From Brevibacillus porteri (lineage in GTDB: Bacteria > Bacillota > Bacilli > Brevibacillales > Brevibacillaceae), in the NCBI RefSeq assembly GCF_003013475.1, contig NZ_PXZO01000025.1, forward strand, positions 1 to 64,000: a stretch of 64,000 nt of DNA, read 5' to 3'. Under the pieces are notes generated by a model that was not told the DNA's origin, ran no database searches, and worked only from the letters and a program-made list of their open reading frames with translations. Position numbers and translations under genes: made by a program. Of this stretch, positions 1-9,716 are shown piece after piece (within the stretch, counting starts at the first letter, position 1; each line of letters starts with the position of its first letter).

Positions 1-105
1 ACTCCCTCCTACTCGATTGTTGACCTGCCTGCGAATATTTAGGGGAATCCGTGACAAACTAGGAGTGTTTTGGCACGAATTTTCGCGCAGGGAGAGAGGG
101 CAAGC

Positions 106-429
106 ATGAGGAAAACAGCCATTGGAAAGTGGGCTGGTATTTGGCTCGCCGTATTGGGTGGGGGAATGTCGGTTCATGCAACTGGACATTCCTTTGACCA
201 AGCGAAGGAAATTTCTGCGATCATCGAGCCAACAGACATTACCAAAGAAGACGCCATACGAATCGCCTTACAGCAAGTAAAAGGGCGAGTTGTCCATGTT
301 GAGTTAGAAAAAGACGAAGGTGTTCTCGCGTATGAAATCATCATTCTCACCGAGCAAAATCAGGTGTTTGAAATCGATGTCGATGTGAAGACCGGAAAAG
401 TGATCAAGGTTGAATCGGAGAATTTGTAA
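106..429 (+). CDS. secreted PepSY-domain protein
   Basis: Small exported protein of about 107 residues. The N-terminus is a signal peptide: basic MRK, then a hydrophobic stretch ending near VHA. The rest is one PepSY domain (residues about 44-107) with the typical ITKEDAIRIAL start and a VDVKTGKVIKVE end. PepSY domains are associated with inhibition of peptidases or with cell-envelope functions; the target here is unknown. The ATG at 106 is preferred to a TTG at 70 because it follows a GGGAGAGAGGG ribosome site and begins the signal peptide. It is followed by a terminator-like hairpin, so it appears monocistronic. Confidence 0.8.
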   Translation: MRKTAIGKWAGIWLAVLGGGMSVHATGHSFDQAKEISAIIEPTDITKEDAIRIALQQVKGRVVHVELEKDEGVLAYEIIILTEQNQVFEIDVDVKTGKVIKVESENL

Positions 430-431
430 GG

Positions 432-468
432 AGAAGGCTTCTGCAATTGGGCAGAGGTCTTTTTCCTA
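432..468 (+). terminator. terminator after PepSY gene
   Basis: A GC-containing stem (GGCTTCTGC against GCAGAGGTC, with G-U pairs) is followed by TTTTT just after the PepSY stop codon. Confidence 0.6.
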
Positions 469-479
469 TGGGCAATTAA

Positions 480-506
480 GTTTTGGCAACAACGAGTCAG
501 ACAAAT
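480..506 (+). promoter_or_regulatory. possible MtlR operator
   Basis: An imperfect dyad, TTTTGGCA then GACAAA, lies about 120 bp before mtlA. Bacillus-group MtlR proteins bind TTGGCACA-type dyads upstream of mtlA, and the encoded MtlR makes such a site expected. The match is partial, so this is an inference. Confidence 0.3.
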
Positions 507-535
507 TCGCGCTTTGATTTTGTTGTTACCTTCTA

Positions 536-549
536 TGAAAACGCTTTAT
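536..549 (+). promoter_or_regulatory. CRE-like catabolite site
   Basis: TGAAAACGCTTTAT matches the CcpA-box consensus TGWNANCGNTNWCA at 12 of 14 positions. It lies about 70 bp upstream of the mtlA start, where catabolite repression of a sugar PTS operon would be expected. Confidence 0.45.
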
Positions 550-619
550 ATTTGAGGTGTACCCATTATCATTTCAATCATGTCAACATCTCATAAATAG
601 GGGTAAAGGAGGGTGCAGT

Positions 620-2050
620 ATGGAGAGCGTGGAAACAAAAAACGCTTCGGGTGGAGTACGGGTCTCGGTACAAAAGTTTGGACGATTCCTGAGTGCAATG
701 GTTATGCCGAATATCGGTGCTTTCATCGCTTGGGGGTTGATTACCGCTTTATTTATCCCAACAGGTTGGCTGCCTAACGAAAATTTGGCCAAACTGGTTG
801 GACCGATGATTACGTATTTACTGCCACTGCTGATTGGTTATACCGGCGGGAAAATGGTCCATGATGTTCGAGGTGGGGTCGTAGGTGCCGTCGCTACGAT
901 GGGGGTTGTCGTAGGCGCAGACATCCCGATGTTCCTCGGAGCCATGATCATGGGTCCTTTGGGCGGCTGGGTCATGAAAAAAGTGGACCAGTTGTTCGAA
1001 GGAAAAATTCGTTCCGGCTTTGAAATGTTAGTGAATAACTTTTCCGCGGGTATTGTTGGCGGGTTACTGACACTGTTTGCTTTCCAAGCAATTGGCCCTG
1101 TCGTTGCAGGCTTGAGCAAGGCGCTTGCAGCAGGTGTAGAAATCATTGTAGGTGCAGGATTGCTACCGCTTGCCAGCATTTTTATCGAGCCAGCGAAGAT
1201 CCTGTTCCTGAACAATGCGATTAACCACGGTATTTTGAGCCCGATCGGTCTGGATGAAGCGGCGAAGTTGGGTCAGTCCGTTTTCTTCCTGCTTGAATCC
1301 AATCCGGGACCAGGTCTGGGAATATTGTTGGCATACTGGCTTGCTGGCAGAGGCAGTGCCAAGCAATCGGCTCCGGGTGCTGTCATCATTCACTTCTTCG
1401 GGGGTATCCACGAAATTTACTTCCCGTACGTGCTGATGAATCCGCGTCTGATTCTCGCGGCCATTGGTGGCGGGATGGCTGGTGTGTTTACCTTCACGCT
1501 GCTCGGCGCAGGATTGGTGGCGCCACCGTCTCCAGGTAGTATTTTCGCCTTGATTGCAATGGCACCGCGTGGTGGATTGCTACCGGTACTGGCTGGTGTG
1601 TTGGCGGCGACTGTCGTGTCCTTCCTCATCGCATCTGCTCTCTTGAAAATGAGCGCGAAGACAGACGAGGATGAACTGGAAAAAGCGACAGAAAAAATGC
1701 AAGAGATGAAAGGCAAAAAAGCGCAGGAACAAGAAGTGGTAGAAGCTCCAGTGAAGCATGAGGTAGCTGCTGCTGACGTGAAGAAAGTTGTCTTCTCTTG
1801 CGATGCGGGAATGGGCTCCAGTGCGATGGGAGCGGCGTCCTTGCGTAAAAAGTTCAAGGATGCGGGCCTGACCGAGATTACGGTCATCAATACGGCGATC
1901 AACGACATTCCAAGCGACGCTGATATCGTTATTACGCACAAGTCTTTAACAGAGAGAGCGCAGGTCAAAGCGCCTTCTGCGGAGCATATCTCTATTGAAA
2001 ATTTCTTGAATAGTCCCGAGTATGACAAGTTGGTCAAACGCCTGGGGTAA
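620..2050 (+). CDS. mtlA: PTS mannitol transporter EIICB
   Basis: Mannitol-specific EIICB of the phosphotransferase system, about 476 residues. It imports and phosphorylates mannitol to mannitol-1-phosphate. The first ~340 residues are the membrane EIIC domain with the conserved GIHE substrate motif near residue 260. A charged linker (about 345-385) leads to the EIIB domain, whose phosphocysteine sits in FSCDAGMGSS near residue 394. No EIIA domain is fused; it is the separate mtlF downstream. The ATG at 620 follows AAAGGAGGG; the upstream in-frame ATG at 557 lacks such a site. First gene of the mtl-pts operon. Confidence 0.95.
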   Translation: MESVETKNASGGVRVSVQKFGRFLSAMVMPNIGAFIAWGLITALFIPTGWLPNENLAKLVGPMITYLLPLLIGYTGGKMVHDVRGGVVGAVATMGVVVGADIPMFLGAMIMGPLGGWVMKKVDQLFEGKIRSGFEMLVNNFSAGIVGGLLTLFAFQAIGPVVAGLSKALAAGVEIIVGAGLLPLASIFIEPAKILFLNNAINHGILSPIGLDEAAKLGQSVFFLLESNPGPGLGILLAYWLAGRGSAKQSAPGAVIIHFFGGIHEIYFPYVLMNPRLILAAIGGGMAGVFTFTLLGAGLVAPPSPGSIFALIAMAPRGGLLPVLAGVLAATVVSFLIASALLKMSAKTDEDELEKATEKMQEMKGKKAQEQEVVEAPVKHEVAAADVKKVVFSCDAGMGSSAMGAASLRKKFKDAGLTEITVINTAINDIPSDADIVITHKSLTERAQVKAPSAEHISIENFLNSPEYDKLVKRLG

Positions 2051-2090
2051 AGGGAATCAACGCTAGTGAGAGCTAGCGTCTTCCCTCTTT
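2051..2090 (+). other. hairpin between mtlA and mtlR
   Basis: AGGGAA..AACGCTAG pairs with CTAGCGT..TTCCCT. It lacks a real U-tract (CTCTTTGG follows), so it may stabilise the mtlA mRNA end or partly terminate, giving more MtlA than MtlR. Confidence 0.5.
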
Positions 2091-2113
2091 GGCGTTAAGG
2101 AGGGAACGAAGAC

Positions 2114-4219
2114 ATGCATGTATCCTCTCGACAGCGATCTATTATCGAGATTTTATTGAAGGAACAAAAAGGAGTTACCGTGGGTTCGATCGCCGAACAG
2201 GTTGGTGTAAGCGGTCGTACCGTTCACCGAGAATTGGATGCACTGACTTCCTTGTTTGACGAATTTGAACTGGAGCTGGTCAGAAAAACAGGTTCAGGTC
2301 TTGAAGTGGTGGGGACTGACGAGCAAAAGCGTGCACTCAGAATGTCTGTCCTGCATCACATGACGAAGGAATTCACCGCGCAGGAACGAAAGGCAATCAT
2401 CCTGTGCGCACTCCTGGAGGCATCGGAGCCAGTCAAACTGATTTCGCTGGCGATCGATTTGAAAGTGACAACAGCAACCATCAGCCATGATCTGGATGAT
2501 TTGGAGACGATGCTCGCTCGATACGATCTGTCACTCTTGCGAAAACGAGGGTATGGCGTGGAGTTGCAAGGTACAGAGTCGTCCAAGCGGCGGGCGATCA
2601 GCAGACTGATTGCCGAGCATCTGGACGATCACGAGCTGATTGGGATTATCAAAGAAAATATTCAAAACAAGTCACTGCGAGACATCGACTCGATTTCGGA
2701 ACGGCTGCTCGGTTTGATTGACCGGGAAAAGCTGATCAAGGTCGAGAATGCATTGAGCCATCTGGACGAGGAGCTTCCCTATCCTTTGGCAGACAGCGCC
2801 TATCTCGGATTGGTCACACATTTGGCATTGGCCATGGAACGGATTGAAAAAGGGGAAGGCATTCATTTTGACGAGAATACCCTCAGTGAATTGATTGGAA
2901 CACCCGAGTACGAAATAGCCAGCAACATCATGGAGCGGCTAAAGCAGATTTTCCAAATGGAGATCCCAGCAGATGAGATCGGCTATATTACGATGCATTT
3001 GCGGGGTGCCAAGCTGCGGCATTCCCCGGATGACCAAGTATGGCCAGAAAATACAGAGCTCATGGTCATTACGAAACGCTTCATTCAAGCCTGTGAAGAA
3101 CGCTTGGACATTCCGCTTGGCAATGAGGCTTCGCTGTTCCATGGTCTGCTGACGCATTTGGAGCCAGCGTTATACCGATTACAGCGGAAGATGGAGATTC
3201 GCAATCCGATTCTCGAGCAGATCAAGCAAAACTATCCAGAGCTGTTTGCCGTAACAAGTGAAGCGGTCCATACGATTTTGCCAGAGCTACAGGTTCCAGA
3301 GGAAGAGATCGGGTACCTGGTGATGCATCTTGGTGCAGCATTGGAGAGAACGCGCCATGAGCAGCAGTGGTACCGGGCATTGGTAGTATGCTCCAGCGGG
3401 ATCGGCTCCTCCAAGATTTTGGCAACGCGTATTAAAAAAGAAATACCGGAGATCGTCAGCTTGAAAAACCTGTCCATGTTCGATCTGGAAGAGGTTCCGG
3501 CAACGGATTATGACTTGGTCATTTCCACCCTTCCCTTGCCGCTCGATCCAGCGGAATATGTCGTGGTCAGCCCGCTGCTTCCGCCAGACGATATCCAAAA
3601 AATTAAATATCAATTGCACACGACGAGTCAGAAACGATCCCATCAGGAGAAAAGTCAGCTGGTTCCCGCAGGACAGCAGTCCATCGAACAACTAAGGGCC
3701 ATGCAATACTACGCTGCGTATGCCAATGAGCTTTACGATGGGCTATGGGGAATGAGATGGGATAATCGTGCTCAGGACATCGCCCAGCTTTTGGGACAAA
3801 TCAGCATGAGGCTGAAAGAACGTGGAACGATCGAGGAGGTCGAACCGGTAGTCAAGCAGCTGATCGAGCGGGAAAAGCTCGGCGGTTTGGGGATTCCGGG
3901 AACATCCTTGGCCCTTTTCCACGGAAGAAATGAAGCGGTGAACAAGCCGTCTTTTACGTTTCATCAATTACGAGAGCCTATCCTTCTTCGCTCGATGGAT
4001 GAAGAAGTGATATCCATTGACACGCTTCTACTCTTGTTAGGGCCGAAAGAAGTGCCGAAGGAAGGGCTGGAAGTACTCAGTGAGATCAGCTCCCTTTTGA
4101 TTGAAGAAGACATGCAAGCGGTTTTGAAAACAGGAGAAACACAGCAAATTGCTGATTATATAGCAGGCAAAATGTATGCATTTTGCCTTAAAAAGATAGG
4201 ATTGGAGAGAACAAAATGA
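2114..4219 (+). CDS. mtlR: mannitol operon activator with PRD domains
   Basis: PTS-controlled transcriptional activator of 701 residues, the length typical of MtlR. Order: N-terminal helix-turn-helix of DeoR/Mga type (about 6-60), a second HTH (85-145), two PTS regulation domains (about 195-295 and 300-410) with conserved histidines (MHLRGAKL and MHLGAA contexts), an EIIB-like domain with cysteine in VVCSSGIGSS (near 425), and a C-terminal EIIA-like domain with histidine in ALFHGRN (near 603). The family is activated by HPr phosphorylation and tuned by EIIA/EIIB of the mannitol PTS. A strong AAGGAGGG site precedes the ATG. Its stop overlaps the mtlF start by 4 nt. Confidence 0.94.
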   Translation: MHVSSRQRSIIEILLKEQKGVTVGSIAEQVGVSGRTVHRELDALTSLFDEFELELVRKTGSGLEVVGTDEQKRALRMSVLHHMTKEFTAQERKAIILCALLEASEPVKLISLAIDLKVTTATISHDLDDLETMLARYDLSLLRKRGYGVELQGTESSKRRAISRLIAEHLDDHELIGIIKENIQNKSLRDIDSISERLLGLIDREKLIKVENALSHLDEELPYPLADSAYLGLVTHLALAMERIEKGEGIHFDENTLSELIGTPEYEIASNIMERLKQIFQMEIPADEIGYITMHLRGAKLRHSPDDQVWPENTELMVITKRFIQACEERLDIPLGNEASLFHGLLTHLEPALYRLQRKMEIRNPILEQIKQNYPELFAVTSEAVHTILPELQVPEEEIGYLVMHLGAALERTRHEQQWYRALVVCSSGIGSSKILATRIKKEIPEIVSLKNLSMFDLEEVPATDYDLVISTLPLPLDPAEYVVVSPLLPPDDIQKIKYQLHTTSQKRSHQEKSQLVPAGQQSIEQLRAMQYYAAYANELYDGLWGMRWDNRAQDIAQLLGQISMRLKERGTIEEVEPVVKQLIEREKLGGLGIPGTSLALFHGRNEAVNKPSFTFHQLREPILLRSMDEEVISIDTLLLLLGPKEVPKEGLEVLSEISSLLIEEDMQAVLKTGETQQIADYIAGKMYAFCLKKIGLERTK

Positions 4220-4650
4220 AAAACATACTGACAGCAGAAAAAATCATGTTGAATGCAAAGGTAGCCAATAAAGAAGAAGCGATCAGACTGGCAGGAGAAT
4301 TGCTTGTGCGTGCAGGTCATGTAACGGAGGCGTATCTAGAGAAAATGCAAGAGCGCGAGCAGTTGGCGACCACCTACATCGGAAGCGGCGTAGCCATCCC
4401 GCATGGAACCAACGAATCCAAGGCAGAGATTCAATCTACCGGGATCTCCATCGTTCAGGTTCCTGGGGGCGTAGATTTTGGAGAGGGCAACACAGCTTAT
4501 TTGCTGGTGGGCATTGCTGCCGTTGGAGACGAGCATCTGGAGGTGCTCTCGAACATCGCGATTCTTTGCTCCGAGGAGGAAAACGTCAAGCGGATTGTAA
4601 ACGCGGCTTCGGCGCAAGAAATCATCACGATGTTCTCCGAGGAGGTGTAA
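4216..4650 (+). CDS. mtlF: PTS mannitol EIIA component
   Basis: Soluble EIIA of the mannitol PTS, 144 residues. It receives phosphate from HPr on a histidine in the conserved AIPHGTNE motif (about residue 63) and passes it to the EIIB domain of MtlA. Full length for the family. The start overlaps the mtlR stop (ATGA), suggesting translational coupling. Confidence 0.95.
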   Translation: MKNILTAEKIMLNAKVANKEEAIRLAGELLVRAGHVTEAYLEKMQEREQLATTYIGSGVAIPHGTNESKAEIQSTGISIVQVPGGVDFGEGNTAYLLVGIAAVGDEHLEVLSNIAILCSEEENVKRIVNAASAQEIITMFSEEV

Positions 4651-4656
4651 TTTCCT

Positions 4657-5817
4657 ATGCTAGCTGTACATTTTGGAGCAGGTAACATTGGGCGAGGCTT
4701 TATCGGACAACTTTTGCAAAAGGCTGGCTATGAAATTGCGTTTGTGGATGTCAATGCGGCTTTGGTCGATGAGCTGAATGAGCGAAAAATGTATCGTGTG
4801 CAACTAGCAACAACAGGAAAACCGGAGTCGGTCGTGGAAGGAGTTCGAGCGATAAATGGTCAGGATGTAGCGGCGGTAGCTGAAGCGATCGCAACTGCCG
4901 ATTTGGTTACGACGGCAGTGGGTCCCAACATTCTTCCGCATATTGCAGGGGCCATCGCAGCCGGCATTACCCGGAGACTTTCTGTTCATGCGAAGCCACT
5001 CAATGTGATTGCATGTGAAAACATGATTGGCGGCAGCGAGATGCTGAAGGAGCATGTGTATGAGCATCTGACGGAATCGGTTCAAGCCGAGGCAGCACAA
5101 TGGATCGGATTCCCCAATGCAGCGGTAGACCGGATCGTTCCTTTGCAGCAGCATGATGACAAGCTGCTGGTTATGGTTGAAACGTTTTTCGAATGGGTGG
5201 TAGATTCGTCGCAGATGGTTGGAGAAATCCCTTCCATAGAGGGCGTTACCTATGTGGAGGATCTTGCGCCGTACATCGAAAGAAAGCTGTTTACCGTCAA
5301 CACAGGTCATGCGGTCATCGCGTACCTAGGGTATCAGCTGGGGATGAAAACGATTGATGAAGCGATGCGAGACGACCGGATTGTTCAGGCGACACGCGGG
5401 GCTCTCCAGGAGACAGGTGCACTGCTTTCTGCCAAGTACGGATTTGACCCACAAGTGCATGGGCAGTATGTAGAAAAAATTCTCGGCAGATACACCAACC
5501 CGCTGTTGTCTGACGATATTGTCAGGGTGGCACGTTCGCCGATCCGCAAGCTGTCGCAGCATGATCGTTTAGTCGGCCCAGCGCTGCAATGCATGGAAAA
5601 AGGAATGAACCCAGAGCATTTGGGTCTGGCGATTGCAGCGGCACTGGCATTCGATTATCCCGAGGATGCGGAGTCCGCACGGATACAAGCAAGCCTGAAA
5701 GAGTTTGGATGGGAAAATACATTACACAATTGTACCGGCATTCCGGCAGGTCATCCTCTTGAGGAGATCGTGCGCGAACAGGCACGCAGATTGAAGGAAT
5801 GGTCAGGTAGCCATTGA
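4657..5817 (+). CDS. mtlD: mannitol-1-phosphate 5-dehydrogenase
   Basis: NAD-dependent oxidation of mannitol-1-phosphate to fructose-6-phosphate, the step after MtlA uptake. 386 residues, standard length. The N-terminus carries the Rossmann motif [13 protein letters not shown], and the polyol dehydrogenase signature [10 protein letters not shown] is present in mid-protein. The ribosome site GAGGAGG lies inside the end of mtlF, only 6 nt separate the genes, and the stop overlaps a possible TTG start of the next gene, so the operon continues. Confidence 0.96.
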   Translation: MLAVHFGAGNIGRGFIGQLLQKAGYEIAFVDVNAALVDELNERKMYRVQLATTGKPESVVEGVRAINGQDVAAVAEAIATADLVTTAVGPNILPHIAGAIAAGITRRLSVHAKPLNVIACENMIGGSEMLKEHVYEHLTESVQAEAAQWIGFPNAAVDRIVPLQQHDDKLLVMVETFFEWVVDSSQMVGEIPSIEGVTYVEDLAPYIERKLFTVNTGHAVIAYLGYQLGMKTIDEAMRDDRIVQATRGALQETGALLSAKYGFDPQVHGQYVEKILGRYTNPLLSDDIVRVARSPIRKLSQHDRLVGPALQCMEKGMNPEHLGLAIAAALAFDYPEDAESARIQASLKEFGWENTLHNCTGIPAGHPLEEIVREQARRLKEWSGSH

Positions 5818-5834
5818 GAGAGGCTGGTGTTACG

Positions 5835-7556
5835 ATGTCCCAAAAGATCACAGGTGTAAAAGCTTCAGCAGGTATAGCCATTGGTAAGGCGTTTTTACTG
5901 ACAACGCCCGATTTACAGATTAATACCGTAGCGATTGAAGATTCGGAGAGTGAAATCCAACGCTTTCAAGAGGCATTGGCTCGAGCGAAAAATGATTTGG
6001 AGGACATCGTTCTGCGAGTGGAGCGGGAGATGGGCACGGATCATGCAGACATTTTCAAAGCTCACCTGCTCGTCTTGGAAGACCCGGAACTGGTCGATAC
6101 CGTCAAAGATAAAATCTCAAACGAAAAGACAAACGCTGAAAGTGCCTTGAATGATATCGCACAAGCATTCATCGTACTTTTCGAGCAAATGGACAACGAA
6201 TACATGCGGGAGAGAGCAGCAGATATTCGTGACGTGACTAAGCGTGTACTTTCTTACTTGCTCGGGGTACCGTTTGCTGGACTCGGTGAGCTGACAGAGG
6301 AAGTGATCATTGTAGCGGATGATTTGACGCCTTCCGATACGGCCCAATTAGATCGTCGCTATGTCAAAGGCTTCGTTACGGACATTGGTGGACGAACCTC
6401 GCATTCTGCGATTATGGCACGTTCTCTGGAGATTCCTGCTGTTGTCGGAACACAAGGGATTACTCGTGCGGTTCAGCCCGCGACACTCGTCATTCTCGAT
6501 GGGCATGAAGGGATCGCGATTATTGACCCGAGTGAAGAAGAGATCGCTGTCTACAAACGCAAGCAAGCTGATTACGAAGCGCAAAAAGCCGAACTGGCGA
6601 AGCTTGTGAACGATAAAACGGTCACGTTGGACAATCATCATGTCGAGCTTGCCGCCAATATCGGAAGTCCTGAAGATGTCGCTGGGGCTATTGCCAATGG
6701 TGCTGAAGGTGTCGGGCTGTTCCGCACGGAGTTTCTGTACATGGGACGCAATGATTTTCCGACGGAAGAGGAGCAATACGTTGCGTACAAGCATGTGCTG
6801 GAGCATATGGGCGACCGTCCGGTGGTTATTCGTACATTGGACATTGGCGGGGACAAGCATCTCTCTTACTTGGCTTTGCCAGAAGAAATGAATCCGTTTC
6901 TTGGACATCGCGCCATCCGGCTGTGTCTCGACAACCAAGAACTGTTTCGTACACAGCTACGTGCACTATTGCGCGCAAGTGTACACGGCAATTTGAAAAT
7001 CATGTTTCCGATGATTGCGACACTGGAGGAGTTCCGCCAGGCGAAAGCGATTTTGGAAGAAGAGAAAAAATCTTTGGTGAATCGCGGAATTGTAGTATCC
7101 GATCAGTACGAAGTGGGTATCATGATTGAGATCCCTGCTGCGGCACTGATGGCCGATCAATTTGCACGCGAAGTTGACTTTTTCAGCATTGGAACTAATG
7201 ATTTAATTCAATACACAATGGCAGCCGACCGTATGAACGAGAAGGTCGCTTATCTTTACCAGCCTTATCACCCTGCCGTTTTGCGCTTGCTGCACAACGT
7301 CATTAAAGCAGGGCACGCGCAGAACAAATGGGTCGGCATGTGCGGGGAGATGGCGGGCGATCCAATCGCGATCCCGATTCTGTTGGGACTAGGTCTGGAT
7401 GAATTTAGTATGAGTGCAGGGAGCATTTTGCCTGCGCGCCAACAGCTGAGTCGTTTGCGCGTAGAGGACGCAGCGAAACAGATTGATACGATTTTGCAAA
7501 TGAGCACTTCTGCGCAAGTAGAGGCGTTCGTGAAGGAATGGCTGGAGAGAGTATAG
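5835..7556 (+). CDS. ptsI: PTS enzyme I (PEP-protein phosphotransferase)
   Basis: General PTS enzyme I, about 573 residues. It autophosphorylates from phosphoenolpyruvate and passes the phosphate to HPr. The phosphohistidine is in [13 protein letters not shown] (about residue 190) and the PEP-binding region carries the catalytic cysteine in [10 protein letters not shown] (near 502). ATG 5835 begins the conserved MSQKITG; an in-frame TTG at 5814 overlaps the mtlD stop and cannot be excluded. In most Bacilli ptsI pairs with ptsH elsewhere; here it is transcribed with mtl genes. Confidence 0.95.
   Translation: MSQKITGVKASAGIAIGKAFLLTTPDLQINTVAIEDSESEIQRFQEALARAKNDLEDIVLRVEREMGTDHADIFKAHLLVLEDPELVDTVKDKISNEKTNAESALNDIAQAFIVLFEQMDNEYMRERAADIRDVTKRVLSYLLGVPFAGLGELTEEVIIVADDLTPSDTAQLDRRYVKGFVTDIGGRTSHSAIMARSLEIPAVVGTQGITRAVQPATLVILDGHEGIAIIDPSEEEIAVYKRKQADYEAQKAELAKLVNDKTVTLDNHHVELAANIGSPEDVAGAIANGAEGVGLFRTEFLYMGRNDFPTEEEQYVAYKHVLEHMGDRPVVIRTLDIGGDKHLSYLALPEEMNPFLGHRAIRLCLDNQELFRTQLRALLRASVHGNLKIMFPMIATLEEFRQAKAILEEEKKSLVNRGIVVSDQYEVGIMIEIPAAALMADQFAREVDFFSIGTNDLIQYTMAADRMNEKVAYLYQPYHPAVLRLLHNVIKAGHAQNKWVGMCGEMAGDPIAIPILLGLGLDEFSMSAGSILPARQQLSRLRVEDAAKQIDTILQMSTSAQVEAFVKEWLERV
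5858..5881 (+). other. ptsI signature start region
   Basis: This segment encodes the [14 protein letters not shown] motif that family members carry near the N-terminus, which supports the ptsI start at 5835 over any downstream start. Confidence 0.4.
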
Positions 7557-7574
7557 CAAAGGAGGCATATCAGA

Positions 7575-7832
7575 ATGGTAGAGAAAAAAATAGTGGTTCA
7601 ATTGGCGCAAGGCCTGCATGCACGTCCTGCTGCGAACTTTGTGAAGGTGGCCACGACATTTTCAAGTGAAATTAAAATCATCAAAAATGAGAAAAATGTA
7701 AATGGCAAGAGCATCATGGGTATTATGGCAGCAGCGATTGGAAAAGGGGAAGAAATTACCCTGATTACGGATGGTGCCGATGAACAAGAAGCGATGACAG
7801 CATTGGAAAAAGCATTGACCGAACAGGAATAG
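7575..7832 (+). CDS. ptsH: phosphocarrier protein HPr
   Basis: HPr, 85 residues. His15 in the GLHARPA motif takes phosphate from enzyme I. Ser46 in NGKSIMGIM is the HPr kinase site used for CcpA-dependent catabolite repression. Because both residues are present it is true HPr rather than Crh, which lacks His15. AAGGAGG precedes the ATG, 18 nt after ptsI. The order ptsI-ptsH reverses the usual ptsHI order. Confidence 0.95.
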   Translation: MVEKKIVVQLAQGLHARPAANFVKVATTFSSEIKIIKNEKNVNGKSIMGIMAAAIGKGEEITLITDGADEQEAMTALEKALTEQE

Positions 7833-7857
7833 TGAAGAGAAGAGAAGAGAAATGATG

Positions 7858-7890
7858 AAAAGCCCCTCAAATTCGAGGGGTTTTTTTGTT
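7858..7890 (+). terminator. terminator of mtl-pts operon
   Basis: AGCCCCTC pairs with GAGGGG, followed by seven T residues, 30 nt after the ptsH stop. It lies between convergent genes. Confidence 0.85.
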
Positions 7891-7903
7891 GTTCCGGAAA
7901 AGT

Positions 7904-9580
7904 TCACGTAGACAGAAAGTGTGCGAAAGGGTGAGAAAAGGGTGTCAATCGCTTTTGGGCTCGTTGTTCTTCTAAAAGCAGCTCCATTTTCAGGCGGATG
8001 CGCTCTGAGTGTGTGGTTTTGTAGAGGGGGATTACCAAATTCCTTGTTTCCAAAGGATCGTTCGTGAGATTGTACAATTCGTAATCAATCATGGTGGGGT
8101 TGTATACATCCTCGGCGAAATAGCGGGAGTATTTCCATAAAGCGCTGTGCCCGGCAGAATGCATGTAGGAGAGGACGGTTTCTATCCGATTCGGAGGAAT
8201 GACAGAGTCATAGGGCTGGTGTTGCACGCTCACTTGATGCTGTCCTTTTGTTACATCGTCGTCCGTCATAAAGTAGATCGGTTCAGTGGAGATAGATTCC
8301 GTATCGTGAGACAAGATGATGGGAGTAAGATCACGACCGACAAGAGGTCGTACCTCGCTATGCGTGAAGGTCAGTTCCTCACCAAGCCTGTCTGTGTCTA
8401 CTCCAGCCATACCGAGCAGTGTCGGAAGAATATCCACATGACTGGTTAACAGCTCTGTTGAGGTTGCGTGTGGGAAAAGGAGTGGGTTGTGGATAATGAG
8501 GGGAATGTGAATCGCCTCTTCATAGGCACAGTACCATTTTTGATGCAGCTTGCCATGAGCCCCCAACAATTCGCCGTGATCGGATGTGAACACGACTAGT
8601 GTTTCGGGATAAAACGAGCTTGCGACGAGTGCTTCAAGAACACGCATGACTTCCCGATCGGCGTTTTTCTGGAGCTGATAGTACAGTCTTCGATAATGGG
8701 TTTGGTCCGAAATGGGCTGGAACGCTTGTGGATATACCTCCCGATAACTCGCTTGGCAGCGCGGTTTTGTCGCAAGGGATTCGTGCTGAGTAGGGGGCGG
8801 GGCAACAGCGGGAACGGACTTATCCACATGGAAGCGAAAAAACGGTGTGCCCGCAGAGATATCCCCATAGATGGCGATATCATGTGGATTGACGAAAGAC
8901 GCCACGATCAGCCAAGGATGGTAGCTTTCAACGGAGTTCTTCTCCTGGTCTAATGCATGGAGCAGCTCGATGACTTCACTGCTGTACACCACATCACGAC
9001 CGTTTACGCCGATGGCTGCGGACGAACCGGAGTTATGAGGCGCTATCCCATGTGGTTCAGGCCCTATCCAACTGGAGAAGCCATAGCCTTCTAGCCGATC
9101 AGCAAGTAAGTATAAGCGCTCTTTATCCGGATCGGGAACTCCCGTTACAGGAATATAGCTGGGGATGGGAAAATGGGTACCCGGTACCCAAATGTCAGCA
9201 TCGGATATATGCCACTTGCCTTTATAGAAACACCGATAGCCCGCTTGACGAAAAAAATTTCCCATCGTCGGAACGGTATTGCGATCGAGCCAGAACATGT
9301 CGCTGTCGGGAGATCGTTTAGCCACGCCGCTGGTCTGGGTGACGCCGTGCAAAGAGGGGTACTGACCGGTGAACAAGGTGGCTCTGCTTGGGCAACAGCC
9401 TGTGGAGCCGACGTAATGACGCTCGAACTCCAACCCATGCTCTCGCAAAAAAGCATGAGCATGGAGTGTATCCTCACTCCATGCACGTATCGCAGGCCCT
9501 TCATAAACAGGGGGAAATCGTTCCTGATCCACAATGATAAATAAGATGTTCGGCCGTCTCCTCAACCATTTTCTCGACAT
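7904..9580 (-). CDS. arylsulfatase-family sulfatase
   Basis: Type I sulfatase of about 558 residues (alkaline phosphatase superfamily). The start of the mature fold, PNILFIIVDQER, carries metal-binding acidic residues. The active-site signature CCPSRATLFTGQYP contains C-x-P-S-R, whose first cysteine is normally converted to formylglycine. VFTSDHGELLGAHG supplies the second metal site. No signal peptide is evident, so it is probably cytoplasmic. The ATG at 9580 follows GAGGGGGAT; an upstream ATG at 9649 gives an unlikely basic extension. Substrate unknown. No formylglycine-generating enzyme gene is nearby. Confidence 0.85.
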   Translation of the reverse strand: MSRKWLRRRPNILFIIVDQERFPPVYEGPAIRAWSEDTLHAHAFLREHGLEFERHYVGSTGCCPSRATLFTGQYPSLHGVTQTSGVAKRSPDSDMFWLDRNTVPTMGNFFRQAGYRCFYKGKWHISDADIWVPGTHFPIPSYIPVTGVPDPDKERLYLLADRLEGYGFSSWIGPEPHGIAPHNSGSSAAIGVNGRDVVYSSEVIELLHALDQEKNSVESYHPWLIVASFVNPHDIAIYGDISAGTPFFRFHVDKSVPAVAPPPTQHESLATKPRCQASYREVYPQAFQPISDQTHYRRLYYQLQKNADREVMRVLEALVASSFYPETLVVFTSDHGELLGAHGKLHQKWYCAYEEAIHIPLIIHNPLLFPHATSTELLTSHVDILPTLLGMAGVDTDRLGEELTFTHSEVRPLVGRDLTPIILSHDTESISTEPIYFMTDDDVTKGQHQVSVQHQPYDSVIPPNRIETVLSYMHSAGHSALWKYSRYFAEDVYNPTMIDYELYNLTNDPLETRNLVIPLYKTTHSERIRLKMELLLEEQRAQKRLTPFSHPFAHFLST

Positions 9581-9716
9581 ATAGATCCCCCTCGGCAAAG
9601 ATGTACACATCTTTATCAACATATGGGGATAATCTTTGTCCTTATCCACAAAAAAACTCGCCGATCATCAAGAAATCGGCGAATTCGAACCCGCATGTCT
9701 GGTTATCCACAATTTT

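Noticed and set aside
1..105. Upstream gene end or RNA gene
   Set aside because: No frame and no recognisable tRNA or RNA fold in the first 105 bases; it is only the leader of the PepSY gene.
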